From Chara braunii (Eukaryota; Streptophyta; Charophyceae; Charales; Characeae), in NCBI GenBank assembly GCA_003427395.1, contig BFEA01000104.1, positions 3,296,505 through 3,319,949 on the forward strand: a stretch of 23,445 nucleotides of DNA, in the 5' to 3' direction. The position numbers and the translations under genes were made by a program. A model generated the notes under the pieces. That model saw only the letters and a list, made by a program, of their open reading frames with translations. It searched no databases and was not told the DNA's origin. Shown here piece by piece: positions 7,680 to 15,642 of the stretch. Numbering within the stretch: position 1 is the stretch's first letter; each line of letters opens with the position of its first letter.

Positions 7680-7845
7680 GGGCCAGATCCCACTTGCAAG
7701 GACGATTGGAGTAAGTGTCTGAATCTGGACGTACTCCACGCGGAGATGCAGAAAACCAGATCAATCACAGTTTTCTGCACCTCGCCACAAACACGTCCAG
7801 ATTCAGACACTCCTTCCAATCCTCTTTGCCAGTGGGGTCTGGCCC
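7680..7845. mobile_element. Foldback family B, 166-bp full hairpin with TAA duplication
   Basis: GGGCCAGATCCCACT opens it and AGTGGGGTCTGGCCC closes it. The flanking triplet TAA is duplicated (7677-7679 and 7846-7848). Pairing continues almost to the centre: GTGTCTGAATCTGGACGT with ACGTCCAGATTCAGACAC, then GATGCAGAAAAC with GTTTTCTGCACC. It is a near-complete hairpin without coding capacity. The TAA duplication and GGGCC ends fit Tourist/PIF-Harbinger-like MITEs (inference). Confidence 0.85.
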
Positions 7846-8093
7846 TAAGCGTATACAGGGGGGACCCCTTCAAGGATATAGCTACCTCTCCGCCCTAATC
7901 GGCGGTGGTCAGGGAGTAGGGTGGGGCCATCCCGGGGGGAAGGGAGGGGAGGGGGCGGCTAACGCAAAGACCGAGCGCATTTTGTTAGTAGCTGCGCCTC
8001 CCATCGACTTCCCCCACGAAACGTGTTTTGCATGTACGGAAACTATTTTTGTACGTAAAATTCGTACGACACTGGCCTGAATGGCGTATTCCC

Positions 8094-8314
8094 CGTCTTC
8101 CCCCGAACACAACGCAGCCACAGGATGTCTTCCCCCCCCTCCGAACACAACGCACCGTCATCACGTCTTCTTCCCCCTCCGAACACAACGCACCCTTATC
8201 GTCGCTTCCTTCGAACAAAGCACAGCTGTCATCCCATAACTGTCTTGGACTGGAAAGACAGCTCGTACAGATTCAAGATGATGAGGGTGGTGCGTTATGC
8301 TCGGGGGAAAGACG
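8094..8314. mobile_element. Foldback family C cluster with multiple left arms
   Basis: The left arm GTCTTCCCCCGAACACAACG, or variants of it, is repeated in tandem at about 8095, 8126 and 8165, with a fainter TTCGAACAAAGCACA at 8210. One matching right arm, GATGATGAGGGTGGTGCG followed by TGCTCGGGGGAAAGAC, is at 8276-8313. The two sides are reverse complements around a loop of about 80 nt that contains GGAAAGACAGCTCG. Other members are at 8545-8656, 9433-9510 and 19991-20092. Confidence 0.7.
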
Positions 8315-8362
8315 CTACCTCGGTAGTCAAGACAAAGACGATGAGGGCAGCTTTTGCTACGT

Positions 8363-8419
8363 CCGACTGTCAGGCTGAACCTCCTGATGAGTCGGTGCGA
8401 CCCCGACGAAACAAGTCGG
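8363..8419 (+). ncRNA. Hammerhead ribozyme 2 (type III, weakened stem I)
   Basis: The core CTGATGA (8384-8390), stem II GTCGG/CCGAC with loop TGCGACC, and GAA (8408-8410) are intact. Stem III pairs CCGACTGT (8363-8370) with ACAAGTCGG (8411-8419), 8 bp with one bulged A. The cleavage-site base is C8371. Stem I lacks the first G seen in the other two copies, so only AGG/CCT pairs and C8383 is left unpaired before the core. Cleavage would fall between 8371 and 8372. The copy may be impaired. Confidence 0.78.
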
Positions 8420-8471
8420 TATGTCCAAGTCTCTCTGCCCAGCTGGCATAATACTAGTAGTATGACTTTAT

Positions 8472-8507
8472 TTCTTCTTCTTCTTCTTCTTCTTCTTCTT
8501 CTTCTTT
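8472..8507. repeat. (TTC)n microsatellite
   Basis: About 12 TTC units lie about 50 bp downstream of hammerhead 2. Confidence 0.95.
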
Positions 8508-8544
8508 TAATACGACTTTTGTTTATCTTTGAGTAAGCTAGTAC

Positions 8545-8656
8545 CGTCTTCCGCAGAACATAGCGCACACTCTCCCTGCGCCTGTATTGGGCCAGAAAGG
8601 TAGCTCGGATGCATTCAGGATGAGTTGAAATGGGTTGTGTTGGGTGGAAGGTGGTG
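8545..8656. mobile_element. Foldback family C, degenerate copy
   Basis: CGTCTTCCGCAGAACATAGCG at the left and GGGTTGTGTTGGGTGGAAG at the right are eroded versions of the family arms. The internal AGAAAGGTAGCTCGGATGCA matches the internal segment of the 8094-8314 cluster. Confidence 0.5.
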
Positions 8657-8659
8657 ACT

Positions 8660-9060
8660 AAGTTTGTCCTTATGTTGTTGTTTGTCTCTATGAACTCGAT
8701 AATGTTTTTTGGGAGGCCGAGTAGACGGTTTGGAATGCCAGCTCGATAACGTGAAACTTCTAAGTATGAAAATCAGTCTCTATTTCTATAGATCAATCAT
8801 AAACTCGATAGAATAAAAGAAATATAAAATAAAAAAATACAATAAATGAAATTTGAGTATTGGAGGATATCGAGATCGAGCGAAGAGCATTTCTCGAAGG
8901 GAGAAGGGGCTACTAGGTTTGGAATGGCAAGAGAGAAACAGCATAGCGGAAGGCATCAAGCTTTGCGAAGGAGGTTGCAGCGCTTAGCAGCAAAAGCCTG
9001 TCAGATAGTCTACCGCCCTCTGTTGCTTGGACCTAATTAGTCAGAGACTACTCAAACCTC
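8660..9060. other. No recognisable feature
   Basis: AT-rich sequence passes into mixed composition. A short frame at 8846-9040 has no recognisable motif. The string CTCGATA recurs three times (near 8695, 8744, 8804) but is too short to interpret. Confidence 0.4.
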
Positions 9061-9065
9061 GACGC

Positions 9066-9114
9066 TAGAAAAGGTCAGCAAGGGAGGAGNTAGAAAAGGT
9101 CAGCAAGGGAGGAG
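9066..9114. other. Assembly artefact: 24-bp duplicate around one N
   Basis: The 24 bases 9066-9089 are repeated exactly at 9091-9114 with a single N at 9090. Two other single Ns in this window show the same pattern. Unmerged contig overlap is the simplest explanation. Confidence 0.85.
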
Positions 9115-9119
9115 GGGGG

Positions 9120-9154
<35 letters not shown>

Positions 9155-9390
9155 GGAGGAAGAAGAAGAAGAAGGGAGAAAGAAGACGGGAACGGACAAG
9201 GAGGAAGAGGGGGAGGAGACGGAAAGAAGTAGAGGAGGAGGGGAAGGAGGAGGATGGGAAGGAGGCTGTTCGCCAAGGCGTGATTGTTTACTGGAGGGAA
9301 AACAAGAAGACGAGACCGACGAAGAAGAGGAGGGAAAAGGAGAAGGAGAGGAGGAGGAGGAGGAGGAGGAGGAGGAAGAGCAGCGGACGA
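9091..9390 (+). repeat. Polypurine tract with G18 run and (GGA)n
   Basis: About 300 nt are almost purely A and G. They include 18 consecutive G at 9114-9131, GGA repeats at 9132-9158 and again at about 9350-9376. Such sequence can form triplex (H-DNA) and G-quadruplex structures. The serine/proline-rich minus-strand frame across it is an artefact and also crosses the N at 9090. Confidence 0.9.
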
Positions 9391-9432
9391 TCGAGCGAGA
9401 AACGGCTATAACATCTTTCCAGTGACTGTAGC

Positions 9433-9510
9433 GTTCCCTTGAACACAACGCACCCGCTATCTTTCCGTTCTGATACAGTCATGATGAGGGTGCGTTGAGC
9501 TCGGGGGAAG
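9433..9510. mobile_element. Foldback family C copy
   Basis: GAACACAACGCACCC (9441-9455) is inverted as GGGTGCGTTGAGCTC (9488-9502), followed by GGGGGAAG. The loop contains TCTGATACAGTCATGATGA. The near-identical strings GACTGTAGCGTT (9424) and GACTGTCGCGTT (9526) flank the element, possibly remains of a duplicated target. Confidence 0.7.
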
Positions 9511-9564
9511 CCGATAGCAAGTAGAAGACTGTCGCGTTGAAGTTCGATCTGCTGATCTATCCCT

Positions 9565-9589
9565 CTGTGTGTGTGTTTTGTGTGTGTGT

Positions 9590-9631
<42 letters not shown>

Positions 9632-9634
9632 GTT
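9565..9634. repeat. (TG)n microsatellite
   Basis: An interrupted TG array of about 35 units. Confidence 0.95.
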
Positions 9635-9654
9635 GGGGGGACGACCCCTTCCCC

Positions 9655-9655
<1 letters not shown>

Positions 9656-9699
<44 letters not shown>

Positions 9700-9722
9700 C
9701 CAATCAATCAACAAAACAAATC

Positions 9723-9758
<36 letters not shown>

Positions 9759-9759
9759 G
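9656..9759. repeat. (AATC)n tetranucleotide repeats
   Basis: Two AATC arrays, 9656-9711 and 9724-9759, are separated by AACAAAACAAATCTC. The INQS-type peptides read across them are artefacts. Confidence 0.95.
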
Positions 9760-9996
9760 ATTTTTTTATTTTATTTTTTTTAATTCATTTTTACCCCCAA
9801 CCCAACCCCTCCCGAATTTTTTATTTTTTTATTTTTTTTCTGTGAGGGGGTGGGGTTGGGGTTGCGCAACCCCAATCAACCTCCAAAACCCCCGGCCCAG
9901 CCCCTCGCCCCACTGACCGCCATGCGGCCGCAAAAAAGTTGCGCGGCCGCGCGGCCACAGGGCATGACCGCCTTGGGGGGGATTCGTAGCTCCTCC

Positions 9997-10099
9997 TCCT
10001 TCTTCCTCCCCCTCGCTGCTGCTGCTGCGGCTGCTTGGGACATGCTTCTCCTTCTTCCTCCCCCTCGCTGCTGCTGCTGCGGCTGCTTGGGACATGCTT
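9997..10099. repeat. Tandem duplication, 52-bp unit x2
   Basis: TCCTTCTTCCTCCCCCTCGC followed by (TGC)n, GGCTGCTTGGGACATGCTTC occurs twice with a 52-bp period (from 9997 and 10049) with essentially no divergence. It is therefore recent, or an assembly effect. Confidence 0.9.
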
Positions 10100-10137
10100 C
10101 CAAGTCTCAAACTGCCCTGTCTCTGAGGGCAGGCACC

Positions 10138-10160
10138 TTTTTTTTTTTTTTTTTTTTTTT
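10138..10160. repeat. Poly-T tract
   Basis: Twenty-three consecutive T followed by CCC and a further T run. Confidence 0.95.
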
Positions 10161-10654
10161 CCCTTTTTTTTTTAAATAACAAAGAAACAGAACCATCTGG
10201 TTCTGACTCGTACCATTCAGGGGAGCAACAGTCCGGGGCAAGGGCAAGTCAAAATGATTACAGCGGGACGCATGCACACTCCTCCCCATTACGGCATTTT
10301 AATTCTAACGACCCATGGAAAAAGGGGGAAATTTGCGTCATACCGTTTAGATATATGTCAAAATGCCCCTAAAAGATGTGGGTAGAGAGGAATACCCTTT
10401 TGACAATTCGAAATCTTTGCAAAATAATCTTTGCGCAGATTGGACCAACCATCTTTGCAATATACCCCTACGGTGTACCTGGTCCAACTTTTCAAAATAC
10501 CCCTGTACGTGCCAACTTTCGGCAATTAATTTTCAGTTTACCCCTACCACCTTATGTCATCTTTTCAATACACACCCCTGGCCGCTGGGCCTAATTCCTC
10601 CATCTCCAACCTGGACCTCCTCCTCCCTCGCCATTTCTCCAAGGTCTCCTCCCT

Positions 10655-10655
<1 letters not shown>

Positions 10656-10723
<68 letters not shown>
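10656..10723. repeat. (TG)n(AG)n microsatellite
   Basis: A TG array to about 10678 passes directly into an AG array to 10723. It is mirrored, in reverse complement, on the other side of the palindrome at about 10990-11023. Confidence 0.95.
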
Positions 10724-10725
<2 letters not shown>

Positions 10726-10729
10726 CCAT

Positions 10730-10966
10730 GGGCCTCGCTCCACTACTCACCACAGGCGCAAAAGACAACAATTATGGTGGTGGTTTAGCGGAAGACCCGT
10801 TCTCGGTTTTGCTCATTTGGTGTCCACCCCCCCCCCTCCCCCCCTCTCTCTCTCTCTGTGGACACCAAATGAGCAAAATGAGAACGGATCTTCCCCTAAA
10901 CCTTGGGAAGATACACTGCCATAAGTCTTGTCTTTTGCGCCTGTGGTGCGTAGTGAAGCGTGGCCC
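10730..10966. mobile_element. Foldback family A, head-to-head dimer (237 bp)
   Basis: The left half starts GGGCCTCGCTCCACTACTCA and ends TTTTGCTCATTTGGTGTCCAC. The right half starts GTGGACACCAAATGAGCAAAA and ends TGCGTAGTGAAGCGTGGCCC. The halves are inverted copies around a (C)n(CT)n spacer at about 10827-10858. Each half carries the full family internal order, so this is a dimer, not a normal 122-bp copy. Confidence 0.8.
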
Positions 10967-10989
10967 ATACCCCCAACCCCCCTCCTCCC

Positions 10990-11023
<34 letters not shown>

Positions 11024-11394
11024 TCACAGAGGTAGGAGACCTTGGAGGAATGCCAGGGAGGAGGACATTGAAGTTGGACATGGAGGAACTTACCAGCACA
11101 CAGCTTGCGAACCCAGCGTGAAAGTTCGAATTCAGATTCCCAACAGATTGCTGCACCTAGGGCCTAGGTATTCTGCAAAGTTGTCCGCCGCGTACGCAGG
11201 GCAAACCGGGTAAAACAGGATGCAGGCGCAGGCCCCAACGGAGAGGTGCAGATTGCAAATTTGCGCCCCAGGCTGACTGGGCCATATCGCAAACAATTAG
11301 GGCCAAAAGGGCATTCCGCTCTCCCCACATTTTTTTAGGGGCATTTTGGCATATATCTCAACTTTGAGGGGTATAACGCAAATTTTCCCCACAA

Positions 11395-11960
11395 AAATAT
11401 AGAGAAGACCAATGCAAAAGAAAATTCAAAAGGCGTTGATAATATATACAATTATTACAATACCATTTCAGCACCTACTCGACTGACACAAAGTGAGCAA
11501 GAAGTGATGTTGGGCTTTTCAAGAGAGAGAAAAAAAAGAAGGCACAAAAAAAAAAGGGAAAAAAAAAAAAAAAAACATGTAAGGAGGTGCAAGCATTGTC
11601 AATTTGTTATCCATTCACACTGACCGAAATCATCAGCATGAAAATAAACTACAAACAAAACAAAAAAAAGAAAAAAAGACGGATACATGGTTCACATAGA
11701 CAGCCCCCAACTCCGAGCAGGCACCCTTTTTTTTTCCCACCATTATTTGACTGAGGAATTATAATAAGTACTTATTAATTAAAGGTCAGTTGACTGAATA
11801 TGTTGCAATTAAACGGATTGTGATGACAAGCCAAACAGTGTCGTGATACAAGTCCGATCCCAGCTGACGAATAATGTCTCCAAAATGGTTTATATAACCA
11901 TGCTCAGCATATATGCACTTCCCAAGAGCCTGGTAACCTCAGAGAAGAGGTAGTGGGGAG
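11395..11960. other. AT-rich interval without recognisable feature
   Basis: Several A runs (11528-11575, around 11660) and one T run lie in AT-rich sequence. No frame longer than background, RNA motif or family A-C terminus is visible. Confidence 0.5.
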
Positions 11961-11974
11961 AATAGACAGAGAGA

Positions 11975-12012
11975 AGGAGGAGGAGGAGGAGGAGGAGGAG
12001 GAGGAGGAGGAG
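11975..12012. repeat. (GGA)n microsatellite
   Basis: About 12 GGA units. Confidence 0.95.
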
Positions 12013-12186
12013 AGTCCCTGTCACTCATGCATGAAGTTCCTAATTTGAAATTTCCCATGTGTCCCACTTGGACTGGAATCTTCTGAATACCTGCAGAGAA
12101 CCAATGATGGGCATCTGATCAACGGCCGTGGCTGACCAGGGGGTTGACTTTGACTTTGGGCCTGGAATCCTGTGCTGGGGTTGATC

Positions 12187-12207
12187 GTTGACTTTCCTAA
12201 AGTCAAC
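12187..12207. repeat. 9-bp hairpin, 3-nt loop
   Basis: GTTGACTTT and AAAGTCAAC are perfect complements around CCT. TTGACTTT also occurs just upstream near 12145. Confidence 0.6.
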
Positions 12208-12554
12208 TGTCGCTCATAGGGCCTCTGAATGCCGTTTTGGGCCCTGCCCTGGGTACCCCTTGAGCGGAGGCCTTGGCCCAGGCGTTTCTCAGACTTGGTT
12301 AGGGTGTGACTTTTGACCCCTGTTTTGGGCCTTTGACGAGAAGTGAGGACCTATAGCCCACGGATTATGCAGATTTGAGCTGAGTTGTTGCAAAAAAAAA
12401 ATAAAAAAAAATGATAAAATACATCCAAGAAAAAAAAAGGTCTCCTTTTGTATGCCTTGATCAGATTCTTGCAAGCAGGACTGACAAACAAGCTTTGAAT
12501 GGACGTTGCAGTACGCCCGGCAAGCAGTTTATCTTTCAAAAAAAAAAAAAAAAG

Positions 12555-12616
12555 TGGCCAATCCACCACCCTACTAGCTCAGCTGGTGCACCCATCAACC
12601 GTTGAAAACAAAGACC
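12555..12616 (+). other. tRNA-derived head, A box only
   Basis: TAGCTCAGCTGG at 12575-12586 is an excellent A box. The surrounding sequence (GGCCAATCCAC ... GGTGCACCCAT ... AGACC) matches 2931-2993 block by block, so the two are copies of one repeat. Here the B-box half is absent and replaced by a T run from 12617. A-rich sequence (12539-12553) lies directly upstream. Confidence 0.55.
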
Positions 12617-12786
12617 TTTTTTTTCTTCTTTTATTTTTTGTTTCCTTCTTTCTTTTTTGGCACATAAACGCATCTTAGACTTTGTCTATGTTATGATCCT
12701 GGCCAATTTCAAAGTCCGCATTCATCAGATAGTACAATGCCGTCCAATTGCAAACAGAAATGAATGAACTTGAGAGGAGAGAGAGG

Positions 12787-12788
<2 letters not shown>

Positions 12789-12818
<30 letters not shown>

Positions 12819-12828
12819 AAGAAGAAGA
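12789..12828. repeat. (GAA)n microsatellite
   Basis: About 13 GAA/AAG units. Confidence 0.95.
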
Positions 12829-12937
12829 TGATGTACACCAGCATAGACCAATGAGAATGCTCTTGTTCTTCGCCAATCACTCCTCTTCCTTATCTCCTCC
12901 TCGCTTTTTCACACAAGAAATAATAATGCAATGTTGA

Positions 12938-13227
12938 ATGGCTGAACCAGAATCAATGTCCGAATCCCTCTTCTACTGCAGGTGTCACTTGAGGTCTACC
13001 ATAGCCATGGCCGCCTCTCTCCCTCTTCACTCTCATAGGCCGAGGCTATGGCGGACTACCAGGGCCCGACTGTTCAAAGAACAACACACAGCAGCTATGG
13101 CTGCTCTAGCTCAGGACGCCATGCCTGACTCTGCCTCGAAGTTTCTTGGTGTAGCTCTGCCCCCCCACGGGGTCTTCCTGCTGCAGCGCCCACCAAAGGT
13201 GATGACGATGGCAACCACCATAGCCAG
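12938..13227 (+). CDS. Possible exon of unknown protein (weak)
   Basis: An ATG at 12938 opens a frame of about 97 codons that stops just after CAG|GTAAGT (13227/13228), a textbook 5' splice site. Pyrimidine-rich sequence and CCCAG (about 13292) follow as a candidate acceptor. A further open segment there would read ALLQASTAPASAPTSVSPNL, but not in the phase given by this exon. The frame includes an inverted repeat (CCATAGCC/GGCTATGG) and has no recognisable domain. A chance frame remains likely. Function is unknown. Confidence 0.2.
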
Positions 13228-14019
13228 GTAAGTACGTCTGGCGCTCCCCTTCCTCCAGGTCTTCTTCCTCCTTTGTGTCCTTGGTCCTTCCCCAGCAGCG
13301 CTGCTCCAAGCTAGCACTGCTCCAGCCAGTGCTCCAACCAGTGTGTCGCCAAACTTGCACACCGACAATGAGGCTGGGCTCTTTGCTCAGCCTACAGATA
13401 TAGCGGCCTGCTTGCCTCTTGGGTGGTGACTTCCAGGCCGCTCGGCCTTCCAAGCAACTGGTACCTCCTCCCTTTCGAAGGGAAACATCATTGCAGACTC
13501 TGATATTGCCCGTACAGGCCCTAGACTCAGACTGGTTGGACTGGTACCTGCTTAGACCTAGCCTATGACTACTGGGCCTCTAAAAATGCCAACTTTTGTC
13601 TTCTTCTGTTCGGCCTCGAGTACCCGGCACATCTACCTCTACAGGATGTGGTACCGGCCTACCTGCTACTTGAGTGTTTCCTGCTGCTTCAAGTGTTGCG
13701 GGCCTCTTTCCCCACCACTTGAGTGTTTTCCCCGCTGCAATCCTCAATGTAACGGCCACATTAAGTACCGGCCCTGCGGGCCCAATGAACGAACAAGTGC
13801 CCTTGCGGGTCACACACACACTCAAGCCAACAAGCACTCAAACAGACATGCAGACCAGCAAGCATGCATACACACAGACTTAGAGAACTCAGTAGCTGTG
13901 TGTCTCAGTCCGTGTTTGGTCAGGTCATCACATCTACGAAAACAGTGAGTAATACGTCGAACCTGTTCCGATATTTCACAAAAGAAAAACAATTGCAAGT
14001 GTTCCAATAGCGCTGCTCT

Positions 14020-14160
14020 TAGCTTGAGGTAATCAACAACACTATTGTCTTGAGGCTTGAGCTGCTGCCTTGAGGTGAAGAAAAGTTATGGATTTAGCTC
14101 GAGGTAATCAAGAGGTGTGGCTATGAATCGAGGTAATAAAAAGTTCTAGTACAGTGCATT
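14020..14160. repeat. Short GAGGTAATCAA repeats
   Basis: CTTGAGGTAATCAA, CTCGAGGTAATCAA and ATCGAGGTAATAAA occur at irregular spacing. It is a degenerate short repeat with no other content recognised. Confidence 0.4.
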
Positions 14161-14280
14161 GTACTTTGTCTGGGAGTCATATTCCCGCCCTGTATTTGCA
14201 GGCTTCTTCCATTGGATATAGTTAGGCAAGTCTCTGGACTTGGGCACTTTATCGTGTCGCTTGTGCTTGTGAAAACCTTT

Positions 14281-14760
14281 CATTCACTGGGTTTAGGGTT
14301 TAGTGTTAAGGGTTTAGGATTTAGGGTTTAGACGTGGACTTTCATGTCACAACCTCTGCTCTGATAGACAATCATACAGATCAGTAAAAGGTACTAAAAA
14401 CATTTCTTTTAATAGGTTATGGGTTTAGGGTGTAGGGTTGAGGGTTAAACATGTTCTTCCACACCAGAAGCTCTACTCTGATGGACAATTCTAGTGATCA
14501 GTAAAAACCTTTCATTCACTGGGCTTAGGGTTTAGGTTTTAGACGTGGAATTCACACAAGCAGCTCTGCTCTGATGGACAATCATCACGATCAGTAAAAA
14601 CTTTCTTTCACCGGGTTCAGGGTTTAGGGTTTAGGGTTTAGGGTTAGACGTGGACTTGTTACAAGCTTTCTCTGACTAGACAATCGAAGTGATCCGTAAA
14701 ACCTGTTCTTTCATTGGGCTTAGGGTTTAGGGTTCAAAGTGATCTGTAAAACCTGTTCTT
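14281..14760 (+). repeat. Satellite with interstitial TTTAGGG telomere repeats
   Basis: About five units of roughly 90-120 bp each combine a block of TTTAGGG (or GTTTAGG variants) with a conserved non-telomeric block: GACGTGGACTT, CTCTGCTCTGATGGACAATC, GATCAGTAAAA and CTTTCATTCACTGGG. The longest telomeric stretch is at about 14620-14646. The composite unit is typical of subtelomeric or internal telomere-like satellites. TTTAGGG is the common plant/algal-type telomere motif. Confidence 0.85.
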
Positions 14761-14820
14761 TCTTTTTCTTTTCTTTTCTTTCTTTCTTTCTTTCTTTTTT
14801 TTTTCTTTTTTTTTTTTTTT
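14757..14820. repeat. (TTTC)n and poly-T tract
   Basis: A pyrimidine-only stretch, TTTC units then a long T run, directly follows the telomere-motif satellite. Confidence 0.95.
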
Positions 14821-15640
14821 GAGTCCATGGTGTAGTAGAGGGCGGAGGCCAGGCCTCAGGAGGTCCCCATGGTACTCATCCATTGGGAGGTCAGATGAGT
14901 TGCTAGGCTCCCGGCGAGTCACCTCAAGGTGGCATCACAATGACATGACCTATACTAATGCTCAAATCGCAAGTCGTAATCTGCACCAATGCTTGCCGGA
15001 CTGACCCGAACGTCTTCGTGCAGACACTACCCTGACTCTAATGCCAAGGACGCCCCGGGCAGAGGTGGGGTCTTCGCGATGCGGTCATCCTCCATCTGTG
15101 CCTCATCCCGCAGACTCTAGTAGGCAGAGAACTACCCTACCTTTCCACTAAGGTGCGATATCACTCCTTGCCTCCCTAAGTATGATGCCGATCTATCACA
15201 GGCTCCCCTTTAGGGCCCTAATCCAACTGATTCCCCCAACGAGTATTCCCAACGGACACCACCCTAGATGGAGCGCCATCTCACAGGCGTCAGATGGTAC
15301 CTGCAGGATCGAGAATGTCCAGCACCCTACCCCATACTAACACCTGTGTGTGCGCAACATTTTTACCCTTATCCGGATCCCACCGCAGTTAGGTCGTGCT
15401 ATGTGTGCACTCTTGTGTGGGTACCATAGTGACGGGAAACGTAGCATTCGTACCCAGATTCTACCAGGGCACCTCACAAACTAGTACAGACTGGCGAGAC
15501 TGATAATTTAGAGGGTCCCGAATTGCACGCAGTGGGTACCTATTGTTCCAGAGTTCCTGTTGATGTATAGAGGGCCCAGGACCCTACAAGCAACCCTATC
15601 TACCGCTTGGTAGTGTGCCAGCTTGGGGCGGATACGGGCC
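14821..15640. other. Unique-looking sequence, no gene recognised
   Basis: There is no long open frame, microsatellite or shared repeat across about 800 bp. The string GGCGAGTCACCT at about 14912 recurs at 16386 on the far side of the minus-strand ORF. That could be chance or a remnant of flanking direct repeats. Confidence 0.4.
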
Positions 15641-15642
15641 TG

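Larger units (their letters stand above)
10324..11390. mobile_element. 1.07-kb nested palindromic element
   Basis: The outer arms (10324-10430 and about 11287-11390) are inverted copies for about 100 bp. GGGGGAAATTTGCG opens the left end and CGCAAATTTTCCCC closes the right. CAAAATGCCCCTAAAA with ATGTGGG is matched by CCCACAT with TTTTAGGGGCATTTTG. Further in, 10590-10660 (CTCCATCTCCAACC, CTCCAAGGTCTCCTCCC) inverts at about 11025-11092. Then (TG)n(AG)n at 10656-10723 inverts as (CT)n(CA)n at about 10990-11023. At the centre is a head-to-head family A dimer. Long terminal arms with GGGGAAAATTTGCG ends resemble Mutator-like foldbacks (inference). No clear 8-9 bp target duplication or transposase is seen. 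Confidence 0.75.

Noticed and set aside
8276-8350. Additional hammerhead from GATGATGAGG strings
   Set aside because: The core CTGATGA is absent and no GAAAC follows a stem II. The GATGAGG string belongs to family C arms.
9065-9448. 127-codon Ser/Pro/Leu-rich minus-strand frame
   Set aside because: It is a translation of a polypurine tract including an N, with no domain or normal composition.
13106-13453. Minus-strand frames of 115 and 85 codons with membrane-like patches
   Set aside because: Two phases are open at once, and composition follows the GC-rich complement of the plus-strand exon-like segment. No motif supports either.
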